A stretch of DNA of 64,000 nt from Otatea glauca (lineage: Eukaryota > Streptophyta > Magnoliopsida > Poales > Poaceae): NCBI GenBank assembly GCA_036346275.1, contig CM070725.1, positions 13,878,216-13,942,215 on the forward strand. Direction: 5' to 3'. Below are positions 12,137 to 21,742 of the stretch, in pieces (position 1 is the stretch's first letter; every line of letters begins with the position of its first letter). Below the pieces are notes generated by a model. That model was not told the DNA's origin and did no database searches. It saw only the letters and a list, made by a program, of their open reading frames with translations. Position numbers and translations under genes: made by a program.

Positions 12137-12645
12137 GTGTTTATAAATGCTGCTTTACTGTAAAATAGCCATGTTAGCTTTTTCTTTTGGAATAAGCCTT
12201 GCATATAGTTATGTTAGAATTGCATTCTGTGCACAACTTGTTGAGTGCTTTAAGTACTCACCGTTGCCAACAACAACATCACCAGTGAGGAGTCTACACC
12301 ATCTTTGGAGGAGGTGTTCTAGGAGGAGACGAATATTTAGGGGCAAACTTTGTCAATTGCCTGTGGTATACTAAAGGGTTGATCTACGTTTTCATTCCGC
12401 TATAGTTTAATTTGGTATTTAGCCTTGCGAGGCATAATCATGTAAGTTTGACCATAAGGTCAGTCAACAGTTTAATATTTAATACATGATGTCTTTTATT
12501 ATGTTTCCGCTATGTATGATTGTGATATTCATCTATGTTGAGCCTGTGTGCACTAGCGTGATCCTGGACTAGTGCAGTATATATAGAGGGTCCAGATTTG
12601 CAGGAAGATTCGTCGACTCAAGACCAAGGTCCAGAGCAAGTATAC
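12137..12645 (+). repeat. Tekay-type LTR fragment, internally rearranged
   Basis: 12137-12603 is the reverse complement of the R/U5 part of element A's LTR (5870-6340). Shared blocks include AAATGCTGCTTTACT, GGAATAAGCCTTGCATATAG, TTGAGTGCTTTAAGTACTCACC and AGTGCAGTATA. Immediately after, 12604-12645 matches a different, normally upstream, part of the same LTR (7446-7487, ACTCAAGACCAAGGTC). The two blocks are therefore in inverted order relative to A, and no primer site follows. Confidence 0.85.
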
Positions 12646-12851
12646 CTTATTCTCCTCCATTAGTGAAAGTTGGCAAGTCACAGACCATGAGCAAACCTAC
12701 TGTGCACTCAATTCCTGTAAGTTATATTAACATTTTAGATACCCTAGCTAAGTGTTGGCCATTGTTCTATTTAATTATTCACTTTTGGATTGAGGGAAAA
12801 GAGAAATCTGAGATAATATTTGAATAATATGTTGTTGTTGTGCTTTAAACC

Positions 12852-13390
12852 TTGAAATTAAAGGATAATCAAGAGTTTATTTGGGGAGCCAATCAGCAGA
12901 AAGCTTTTGAGAGCATCAAGGAATATTTTTCTAAACCTCCAGTTTTAGCCGCGCCCCGAAAAGGTATACCATTTAAATTATATATATCGGCTAAAGAGGT
13001 GACAATTGGAGCTTTTTTGGCACAAGAAATTGATGGAAAAGAGCGGGTTATTTTCTACTAGCCGATGATTAATTGATGCAGAAACTAGGTATCCTTTTTG
13101 CAGAAAAGCTTCGCTTATCATTATATTTTTCCTGCACGAAATTAAGGCATTATATTTTAGCATCGGCTTGTAAAGTTATTTGTAAAACCAATGTTATTAA
13201 ATATATGTTTTCTGCTCCAATTTTGCGAGGTCGACTTGATAAATGAGCATATACGCTTATCGAGTTCGATTTGACATATGAATCGGCTAAAGCTGTTAAG
13301 AGTCAAGTGTGCCAATTTTATAACAGGACATGAAACTGATTTGAATGCCGATCAAATATCTATCACCCCTTGGTAACTATTTTTTGATGG
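12852..13390 (+). pseudogene. Element C RT tail and RNase H, degraded
   Basis: An open piece of 69 codons (12852-13061) has EFIWGANQQKAFESIK and PFKLYISAKEVTIGAFLAQE, the usual join between RT and RNase H in gypsy elements. Beyond the stop at 13060, fragments such as RHYILAS-like and FSAPILRGRL can be followed in changing frames to about 13300, ending in an EFDLTYESAKA-like segment. Upstream RT motifs are absent, so the element is truncated here. Confidence 0.8.
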
Positions 13391-13770
13391 ATCGGTGTGT
13401 TGAGAAAGCGATGGTATTGGAATAGTATTGATTTTGCCAAAAGGATATAGTTTTGAATTCGCATTTAGACTGAGATGCAAATGTTCTAATAATCAAGCTG
13501 AATATGAAGCATTACTTAAAGGCCTACAACTACTCAATAATATCGGAGTTGATTCTGTTGAGGCTTATGGCGATTCTTTGTTGGTGGTCCAGCAGATTAG
13601 GGGAGAATATACCTGCTATGATGAAATTTTGATCAAGTATTTGGAGCAGTGTCTCACTATAATCGGCTCATTTACTTCTTTTTTCTAGTTGTCATATTCC
13701 TCGTGAGTTAAATGGCAGTGCCAACTTGTTAGCTCAACAAGCATCGGACTATAAAGTTTTTGGCCGATTA
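13391..13770 (+). pseudogene. Element C second (archaeal-type) RNase H
   Basis: The 86-codon open piece (13428-13688) holds RCKCSNNQAEYEALLKGLQL and VEAYGDSLLVVQQI, the two most conserved segments of the aRNH domain that Tat-lineage elements carry between their own RNase H and integrase. The catalytic Glu (AEYEAL) and the Asp (YGDS) are visible. The FFDGS start lies upstream near 13383 in a frame with a stop. The element E equivalent is at 36560-36950. Confidence 0.87.
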
Positions 13771-15074
13771 GAGGAATTCGAGCCGATAGAGGAAATGGTT
13801 ATGTGTGTTACCACTAATGATTGGAGAACAAAAATAATAGAGTATTTAGTCGATCCCTCAAAACCTACTGAATAGATAATCAAGCGACAAGCTCTAAAGC
13901 ATGTATTTTTAGATGATGTACTCTATTATCGGACATTAGAGGGTTTGTTGCTGAGATATCTTGAAGTCGAGGAAGCAAAAGTGGCTATGGGAGAAGTGCA
14001 CGAAGGAATTTGCGGATCCCATCAATCGGCTCACAAGATAAAATGGTTGTTAAGGAGAACTAGGTATTTTTGACCGATAATCTTGGAAGATTGTTTCAAA
14101 TATTATAAAAAATACCAGACTTGTCAGAAATTTGGCAATGTACAATTAGCTCTAGCATCGGCTTTGCACCCAATTATCAATCCTTGGCTATTTAGAGGAT
14201 GGGTATAGATATAATCAGGCAAATATTCCCTGCATCAAGCAAAGGCCATAAGTTCATATTATTCGCAACCGATTACTTTCTAAGTAGGTTGAGGCAATAC
14301 CGCTTAAAAAGTTAGTAGTGTTGAAACTATCGATTTGTTACAGAACATATTATCCATCGGTTTGGAATACTGCAGACTATTACGACCGATCAGTGCACTA
14401 TGTTTATGTTCAATGAGTTTCAAGGTTTCATCAGGAGTTTGGGTATAAAGTTGTTAAATTCATCATCGTATTATTTTTAGGCTAATGGTCAAGCCGAGTT
14501 GTACAATAAAACATTGATTAAGTTAATCAAAAGGAAGATTAAGGAAAAACCAAGGAATTGGCACGTAGCTTTATCAAAGTCATTATGGGCTTATCGAATT
14601 GCATACCATGGCACAACAAAATTATCGCCTTATTAATTAGTCTATGGACAAGAGGCCATGTTGCCCTTAGAGATTAATATCGATTCAGTACGAACTTCTA
14701 GACAAAATGGTTTGTCAGCTTAAGATTATAAGGAGTTGATGATTGACGATTTGGATGACTTAGTGGAATTACATTTGCACACACTGGATCGGCTTAAAAA
14801 TAACAAGGCAAGAGTTGCAAAGGCTTACAATAGAAAGGTTATGCCTAAATCTTTTTGTGAAGCCAATTTGGTTTGGAAAACTATTTTGTCTATCAGCTCT
14901 AGGGATAATCGCTTTGGCAAATGGTCTCCAACCTGGGAAGGACCATATAAGATTCATCGGCTGGTAGACATAAATTCTTATATTTTGGAAACACTAGAAA
15001 TGATGGTATTTTCTAAGGCGATTAATGGCAAGTACTTGAGAAAATATCGTCCAAGTGTTTGGATTGGATCATGA
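13771..15074 (+). pseudogene. Element C integrase, degraded
   Basis: A zinc-binding-like N-terminus is visible around 13930-14140 (EVHEGICGSHQSAHKIKW, then YQTCQKF). The core follows with stops: the second Asp region near 14385 (TTDQCTMFMFN), the NGQAE-like segment near 14485 and an LWAYRIAY-like piece near 14590. The C-terminal part is open for 112 codons (14736-15074), with NRKVMPKSFCEANLVWK and GKWSPTWEGPYKI, ending in NGKYLRKYRPS. This is the normal Tat integrase end. It is a dead copy. Confidence 0.85.
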
Positions 15075-15335
15075 TCGGCTAAAAGCTAATTATCGATCAT
15101 GAAAGGCCAAATGAACTCATTGTAGTTAATTCTGGCCAACTAATGTGTAAAAAAGTGGGCTAAAGCCGATTACAAACATCACACTTTGGCAGAAGATTAA
15201 GAAAAACATAAATAATAATCGGTTAAACAGCTGATTATGAGTATCTTATAGGGTATTAAAATATTGTTTTACAAACATTCATCATAGTTGATTACATAAA
15301 ATGCAGTGAAAGCCGATAAGTCTACCTTTGGCGTA

Positions 15336-16229
15336 TCAAATATCTTGACCAAGTCCAAACAGGGAAGCTATCGCCTTGGCAATAGTGCCTTGAATGACGT
15401 CCAAGATCTCTTGATCAGCTTTGTCACTCCCAGGCACTTGGATGACTTTAGCCGACTGCTTCTTCATTGCAGCCACGGCTAGCCCAAGTTCAAGCTTTTA
15501 AGCCTTTAGAGCTGATGCGCCATCTTTTAATTGTTTTTGGGCCTTAACGAGCTCGGCTTTCACCTTAACTAGCTCCTCATCCAAAGACTTTTTGGCCGAC
15601 TCCAGATTGGCGTGGGACTGTTTAATGTCCTTCAGATCTTTCACCTCTGCATTGTATTTTGCTTTTAAAGTTTTTGTGTCGGTCACCAGCCTATCCAGGA
15701 GCTTCTTGTCTTCCCTTTGAGCCGATCGGAGTTGCATCCTAGACTCTGCAGCTTTTACTACTTCTTTCTTATCGTCTATAAAGCAGACGTCCATCAAGGC
15801 TATAGTAGCCCTGCTGGCAGCTCGGTCTTGACTACGTTCATCGCATCACATATCAGCTGGGAGTTTTCTAGCAGTGATGCTGATGGACTATGGAGCAGTT
15901 TGAACAGAATGTCTCAGTTTTTCCTTTGTGTTCGGAGCCGATGTAATCGCAGTCGATGTGTCCTTCAATGTGGCAATGATATTTTGAATTGTTTTTGGGA
16001 AGGATTCGGTGCCGATTTCTAGTTTGTCCAAATCCAACAAGTCAAAACCAAGCATGCTTGTGACCGATTCAGCTGGTTTGTCAATCGGCTTAATAGTGGG
16101 AGTAGAAATTGGTGCAGCTTTAGAAATTATGACTGTTGGCGTCGGCTGTGATGAGGGAGGAGGTAAGTCCGTCTTTGCTGAGAGGTCAGCCAAAACATTG
16201 GCAATTTGTGCGGTAGGAAAAAGCAGAGG
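15336..16229 (-). pseudogene. C-terminal exon of the antisense gene: proline-rich part and coiled coil
   Basis: 16229-15888 encodes a Pro/Thr/Ser-rich stretch (LPPPSSQPTPTVIISKAAP) followed by a hydrophobic-acidic segment (FDLLDLDKLEIG). After frame changes between 15888 and 15797, a long heptad-rich coiled coil follows (15498-15797; KDIKQSHANLESAKKSLDEE and similar). A TAA interrupts at 15495. The natural end appears to be the IASLFGLGQDI segment before TGA at 15336-15338. A Pro-rich linker followed by a coiled coil suggests a dimerising protein; the function is unknown. Confidence 0.72.
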
Positions 16230-16310
16230 CTGCAAGATAATCCAAAAAATGAGTTGAGCCGATTTATTTAGATAGTTGATAAATCAAAATTGATGAAGAA
16301 GGCAATTTAC
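16230..16310 (-). other. Intron of the antisense gene (81 nt)
   Basis: Donor GAG/GTAAATTGCC and acceptor GGATTATCTTGCAG/CC bound 81 bases with stops in frame. The reading frame is unbroken across the junction (GE joined to PLLFP), which is good evidence that the gene was spliced. Confidence 0.75.
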
Positions 16311-16429
16311 CTCGCCTATAGCCGATGCATGTGGAGAAATCTCACTTGATTGCTCTTGAGGTTTGTTACCTCTACTAGCCAAGACCTTTTTATTGGGTAT
16401 GCAACGTTTTTTCTTTGATAAATTATCGG
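16311..16429 (-). pseudogene. Linker exon of the antisense gene
   Basis: This exon begins after a T/C-rich tract ending CTAATTCTTTAG and runs to GGCGAG/GTAAATT. It is open throughout in the frame inherited from the exon at 20716 (phase kept: CCT A / CC GAT), with a lysine-rich NLSKKKRC segment. The intron between them originally measured about 61 nt before element B landed in it. Confidence 0.68.
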
Positions 16430-16478
16430 CTAAAGAATTAGTAAATGAGGAAGATGGTGGAAATGTGAAATAAAGCCG

Positions 16479-17208
16479 TGTTGGCGTCAAAAACTTGAAG
16501 TAGGGTTTCGACAAAGAAGACACCGCATTTAACACTGTTCAGAGCATGCGGTCGATTTGACTCAGAATCGACAAGGTAAAAATATAAAATTCACCCAAAG
16601 CCGATCGTAACGATCAATCGGCTTAGACTCAATCAGCTTGAAGCCGATTAAGATCAAAGTAACAAGGTAAGCCTAACTAGCCGATTAATGAAGATCAATC
16701 GGCTTAGATTCAATCAGCTCAAAGCCGACTAAATCGAGAAAAAAGGGTAAATCTAACTAGCCGATTAGGGCTAATCAGAGTAGAGGATAAAGGCAGATCG
16801 ATTTTGAAGAAGGCGATGCGCAACAAGATCAGAATAAATCAAACCTGGGGTGTAACTTGAAGAAGATCAACAATCGGCGATGCGCAACTTTATTGATCAA
16901 GATCGAATTACAAAGACTAAATTACAAGAACTACTCCTAGTCGACGGAAAAGTAGATGAAAAGTAGACGCGAATTGGTTGGTTGGCTCGCGCGACTTTCT
17001 TATCACCTCTAGACCTCTTTTATACCCGTTGGCCGATAGAGTCCTAGTACAACACGTTAGGAGTAGAATCCGTATCGGCCTCTATTTGGATGGTGCTTTC
17101 CTTAACAACCTATTCCGTTTCCAAATATCTTCAATCTGTATCCTGGTCGTATCTTGTTGCTCTTGGACTGCCGATTCTGATTCTATCTGCCAAATTTTAG
17201 TGCAAACA
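16479..17208 (-). repeat. Element B 3' LTR
   Basis: The plus strand starts TGTTGGCGTC and ends TAGTGCAAACA. The LTR matches 19967-20698 almost throughout with small indels. A TATA box (GGTATAAAAGAG on the minus strand, about 17016-17026) marks the promoter. The word GCCGAT/ATCGGC occurs ten times by my count. Confidence 0.95.
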
Positions 17209-17225
17209 TATGCCCCCCATTTTCC
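17209..17225 (-). other. Polypurine tract of element B
   Basis: On the minus strand AAAATGGGGGGCATA abuts the 3' LTR start TGTTTGCAC. The same arrangement precedes the 3' LTR of element C on the plus strand (26414-26433). Confidence 0.88.
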
Positions 17226-17601
17226 AGAGATAACATGTTATCTTCCAAAAAATTTCATCATAGGCTTAAAGATATATTTTCTTATCATAACCAAAATTTT
17301 AACTGCATCGAGTTAATTTGGCTTTCAGGTTGATAATTGGCCAACTTGTATATTTGTAGTTGAGTTTTAGCCAATCAAGATCCATCCAGTTCCTTAGACA
17401 AACCGATACACACTATACGATCCCACGTTGATCGCTTACCAAATCGGCTATCTTTCGAGCCGACGGGTGGTATGGTTTTCCAGACTAGATCTGCTTTGTC
17501 GAACAAAAATCATCGGCTGAATCTGGTTTTTTCTACCTCCACTCTTTTCTCACAATCTTAATCGGATGAAGCTCATTAAAAGTTTTATCCCATTGTTTTT
17601 C

Positions 17602-19939
17602 TTATTCAGCTTCTCTCATCTCTTGGGTCCTTAGCCGCTGAAGCCTTCTTCTTTGTGATCGGCTTAAACCTGGAGGACACCATCTCGGCTTTGGTTCGAT
17701 CAAATTATATATTTTTCCTACCAGATTCATACTAGCCGTCGAGCTAGACCCTTCATCCTGGTTTTGTTTATGACTTATGATCGGCTTAGAAATCTTTTGT
17801 TGAACCGATCTTAAACCAGACTCGTCTTGATCTTGTTCCTGACTTATGGTCGGTTTATAAATTCTATTTTTAGCCGACCATCGCTGCCTGTCACCTTGAT
17901 ATGGGTAATGCCGCATCGGACATGTGTTTGGTGTCGGCAAAGCTAATCCCCTCTCCCAGCAAAATTGCCAAAAAGGGCACCATTGGTGAGCTCTTTCAGG
18001 GCCACCTGGCCGATATTCATTAATTGGCCAATGTGGAGGACTTTGTCGTGGCCTTTCATTCCTCCTTTCATATTTTGCTAGTAGTTGGGAAAAAGTGAGC
18101 TTCGACTTCTGTATCGGCTTACATAGTGGCAATGCTCTTTCAGCCTGATAACCCTTTGATGTGATTGTTTTAAAAATTTTCCCTTCACGGTTGGCTTTTA
18201 TTTGTATAGAGCCAACAGTAATCATGAGTGTCCTATTGCCATCAGAATTTGATTGTACATCGGCTTGACGCGTCATTTTTATAGCCGATGATATATGAAT
18301 TTGATCCTTAGGCTCTGCATCTTGTGTCGGCTTTGTCTTCTTTTTAGAGCAATGGACCACGTTAATTGGAAAAGGATCAGCGTCCAGCTGCATCGTCGGC
18401 TCTTCTGCAAATTTTAGTTGGTCATCATCTATAGCCGATTGTATCTTGTCTTTGTTATTCTTCAATTTATCTTTGAAGTCGTTATCATCGGAGAAACGGC
18501 TTTCTTGAGCCGATACTCGCTGTAGGAGATGACTTAAATTGGTGAATTCCTGCCCGCCGAATTTTTCTCTTAATGGGGGTATCAGCCCCTAGAAAGCTAA
18601 ATCAGCCAACTGATTATCAGGCAGGGTAACACTAAAACACCTATTTCTCACTTCCCTGAATCTCTTAACATAATCATTTACCGATTCCTCGGTCTTCTAT
18701 TGGATAGAACTTAGATCTGAAATCCTGAGTTCCAGACTGCCGGAGAAGAAGTACTCATGGAATCGGCTTTCCAAATCGTTCCAAAAATGAACCGAATTTG
18801 GAGATAAACTAGTAAACCAAGTGAAAGCAGCTCCCGATAAAGACAAGAGGAATAATCTAATTTTCAGCCCGTCGGACTGAGCTGCCTCGCCACACTGAGC
18901 GACAAAGCGTCCGACGTGCTCTAAGGTCGTGACCGAATCATTCCCAGAAAATTTGGCAAAATCAGAAACTTTAAAATTATGTGGATATTGCATGCGATCT
19001 ATATAATCCGGATACGACTTTCTATAGTCGATGACTCTACCCTTTGGTTGTAAGCCGAATTGATCTCTCAACACGGCAGAAATCTGGTCGGCCCAATTAA
19101 TGTTGTTAGCCGATAAGGTATCGGGGCTCTGCCAATGATCATGACTAGTATTTTGCCCCCCGAGTGCAAACTTCTCGTATAGGGACAAAGGGCTCTGCAT
19201 AGGTTATGACCTTATGAGGGAACGGATTCCTAGGCAGAATCGGCTCTTGGTACTGGACGTGCCTAATTTGTTCAATCGGCTGCGAGACCGATTGTGGGAA
19301 AATATTAAATGGAGCTGACGGTGGCAAAATAGCCGACACGTTATGTCTAGCAGCATCAGTGTACGCCTGGTAATGTGTGACCCCGCTAGGGCGTGAGTTT
19401 CGCGATAATACGATGGTAGGTTGAGTCAGCACCATGGTTGGGGGTGAAGTTATAGCCGATGGTTTAGGATCGGCTGACGTACTCTGCGTATTTTGCGCTA
19501 TTGAAAAAGCAGGATAGCTTGGCAGAGCTTGCATCGGGTCAAGCAGACTCCCAGATGATGCTAATTCTTGAGCGATTGTCTTCACACTATTCATAATCAT
19601 CGGCTTTAGCGTTGTAACAATAACCGATGATTGGTTTACCAGCGCGTGATGTATAGATTGATTAATCATAGCCAATAATTCGGCTTGAGGTGGTAGGTAT
19701 GAACTTACCGGACCATCTGTGACGTCTGCATTGCCAAGGGCATTGATCGTCGGCAAAGTAGTCTTTTGAGTGACGCCACGTCTAGTCTTTTGATAGCAAT
19801 TCAGCATCATCTCTTCTAGAGCAGCTTTCCGATCTTCGATTTCTCTACGTTGTTCTGGCGTTAAATCGTCCAATGTGGGGACGATTATTGCCTTGGTGTT
19901 GAGATCTGACGGCGGAATTGATTTGCTTGATGATGCCAT
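17602..19939 (-). pseudogene. Element B gag (Tat lineage)
   Basis: The start is the first Met after the primer site (19937-19939, MASSSKSIPPSD). The N-terminal part has an EQRREIEDRKAALEEMML helix; the capsid core (18697-19200) has FAKFSGNDSVTTLEHVGRFV and the FTWFTSLSPNSVHFWNDLE segment, which is the Retrotrans_gag signature. The C-terminal piece (17602-18465) has a CPFWQFCWERG segment, the divergent zinc-finger-like part of Tat Gag. A frameshift lies near 19200, and two TAG stops (near 18695 and 18590) interrupt segments where relatives have Gln. The protein packages RNA in this family; this copy is broken. Confidence 0.88.
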
Positions 19940-19941
19940 CT

Positions 19942-19960
19942 GGTCCCACTGGGCGTGCCA
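19942..19960 (-). other. Primer binding site of element B
   Basis: On the minus strand TGGCACGCCCAGTGGGACC lies 6 bases from the 5' LTR and just before the gag Met. It resembles the Tat-type primer site of element E (TGGCGCCCACCGTGGGGCC) in length and pattern. The donor tRNA was not determined. Confidence 0.8.
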
Positions 19961-19966
19961 AGAGTG

Positions 19967-20698
19967 TGTTGGCGTCAAAAACTTGAAGTAGGGTTTCGAC
20001 AAGAAGACACCGCATGAACACTGTTCAGAGCGTGCGGTCGATTTGACTCATGAATCGACAAGGTAAAAATATAAAATTCACCCAAAGCCGGTCGTAACGA
20101 TCAATCGGCTTAGACTCAATCAGCTAGAAGCCGATTAAGATCAAAGTAACAAGGTAAGCCTAACTAGCCGATTAATGAAGATCAATCGGCTTAGATTCAA
20201 TCAGCTCAAAGCCAACTAAATCGAGAAAAAAAGGGTAAATCTAACTAGCCGATTAGGGCTAATCAGAGTAGAGGATAAAGGCAGATCGATTCTGAAGAAG
20301 GCGATGCGCAACAAGATCAGAATAAATCAAACCTGGGGTGTAACTTGAAGAAGATCAACAATCGGCGATGCACAACTTTATTGATCAAGATCGAATTACA
20401 AAGACTAAATTACAAGAACTACTCCTAGTCGACGGAAAAGTAGATGAAAAGTAGACGCGAATTGGTTGGTTGGCTCTGGGCAGCTTTTCTTATCACCTCT
20501 AGACCTCTTTTATACCTGTTGGCCGATAGAGTCCTAGTACAACACGTTAGGAGTAGAATCCGTATCGGCCTCTATTTGGATGGTGCTTTCCTTAACAACC
20601 TATTCCGTTTCCAAATATCTTCAATATGTATCCTGGTCGTATCTTGTTGCTCTTGGACTGCCGATTCTGATTCTATCTGCCAAATTTTAGTGCAAACA
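19967..20698 (-). repeat. Element B 5' LTR
   Basis: Second copy of the LTR. It differs from the first by a few substitutions and small indels (for example GACTCAGAATCG versus GACTCATGAATCG, and GGCTCGCGCGAC versus GGCTCTGGGCAG). The TATA box is at about 20506-20516 on the minus strand. Confidence 0.95.
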
Positions 20699-20715
20699 AG
20701 CCAATAGATACTTAC

Positions 20716-20870
20716 TAGGTTGTTGTTTCTCCATATCTGATAGAGAAAACGATTGGATGCCTACAGAAGTCGATGAGTAGCCGGCGACGCCTACTCCGAT
20801 ATTAGGACGAGGGCGTTTATTTGAGCGCCGGGGCCTAGTGGATCGCTCACAACCTTCCGGCTTGCTTGGC
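20716..20870 (-). pseudogene. Basic exon of the antisense gene
   Basis: A 155-base segment is open from end to end in one frame (51 codons, no stop) and is rich in Arg, Lys and Pro (for example ERSTRPRRSNKRPRPN), which looks like a nuclear localisation type region. It is bounded by TTTTTCAG and by the donor CTA/GTAAGTATC. Element B lies in the intron that follows. Confidence 0.68.
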
Positions 20871-20945
20871 CTGAAAAATAGAAGGAAGAAGTCGGTTAGT
20901 GAAGTTCAACAAATATTCGAAAAAATACCGACGAAAAGTATCTAC
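20871..20945 (-). other. Intron of the antisense gene (75 nt)
   Basis: The minus-strand donor GCTAAG/GTAGATAC and the acceptor CTATTTTTCAG/GCC bound a T-rich 75-nt stretch that contains stops. Joining the open frames on either side needs a one-base adjustment, so either the splice site is slightly different or an indel occurred. Confidence 0.6.
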
Positions 20946-21159
20946 CTTAGCTGATATATCCCCCGTTATGTTGTAAAAACTAGAGTTAGTATAGCCTGAA
21001 CTGGTACTACTGCTAGAGCTGCTACTACTATCAGAGTTAGTAAGCTATATCGGCTCGGACGCAAGATTTGGGAAGAAGTTAGATACAAGAGCTGATATTG
21101 TGCGTTCCAATGGGTATAAAGCTGTCTGGATAGTTGACCACCTTGTAATGAAGCCGCCG
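20946..21159 (-). pseudogene. Serine-rich exon of the antisense gene
   Basis: After removing the 3.3-kb insertion and one copy of CGCCG, the reading frame of 24470 runs straight into this segment (SAGGFITRWSTIQTALYP). It continues for 71 codons with one TAG to a run of eight serines and ends at GDISAK just before a splice donor (GTAGAT). The single stop replaces what is probably Gln. PMD proteins often have low-complexity tails, so the serine run fits. Confidence 0.75.
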
Positions 21160-21742
21160 TGTAAGATCGAGGATGCCGACTAGAGGGGGGTGAATAGGCG
21201 GCTTTAAAAATTCTTCTATGATTAATTAAGATCTTGCATAAGTATCCTTATGTAAAAACCTAAATGATAATAGATGTGGAAGCGATAAACTAAGGTTTTG
21301 ATAATTAAAGCCAAGTCAACTAGGCTCACTAAGTGCACTAGCTTATTATGTCTCTAATAAGAATATGCAATCCTAAAGACATTCAAGCAATTTAATTCTA
21401 GGAATGTAAATTGCAACAATATAAATAAGAATTGCAAGCAAACACAAAAGAGACACACCGATGTTTTACCGTGGTGTTCGGAGACTTGCTGGTCTCCCCT
21501 AGTCCACGTTGAGGCAAGCCCAAACCACTTTGGATCGGCTCCATGAATTGAGCACCCGCATCTATTCCACTAGTAGTAGCTCTTTCCCCCTCTGGGTAGG
21601 TGAGATCCGACCTTCACAACTTTGCTGGGCCATCTCACAATCTCCTTAAGAAGATCACCACGCACGATGCATCCACACACCATCTAGGTGTCGACAAACA
21701 CCAAGAGTAATAAGTTAAGCCCTCTAGCTTGAGCTCCACCAA

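Larger units (their letters stand above)
16479..20698 (-). mobile_element. Element B: gag-only, non-autonomous Tat-type LTR retrotransposon
   Basis: Two LTRs (16479-17208 and 19967-20698, 730 and 732 bases) flank 2.76 kb containing only gag. A primer site abuts the right LTR and a polypurine tract abuts the left LTR. The flanks are AGCCG (16474-16478) and AGCCA (20699-20703), a 5-bp target duplication with one change. There is no protease, RT or integrase and no room for them, so B must have been moved by proteins of another element. Its LTRs are clearly related to the 3' LTR of element C (same TGTTTGCAC/CCAAATTT end, GCGCATCGCCGATTGTTGATC block and ACGCCAACA end). Confidence 0.93.
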
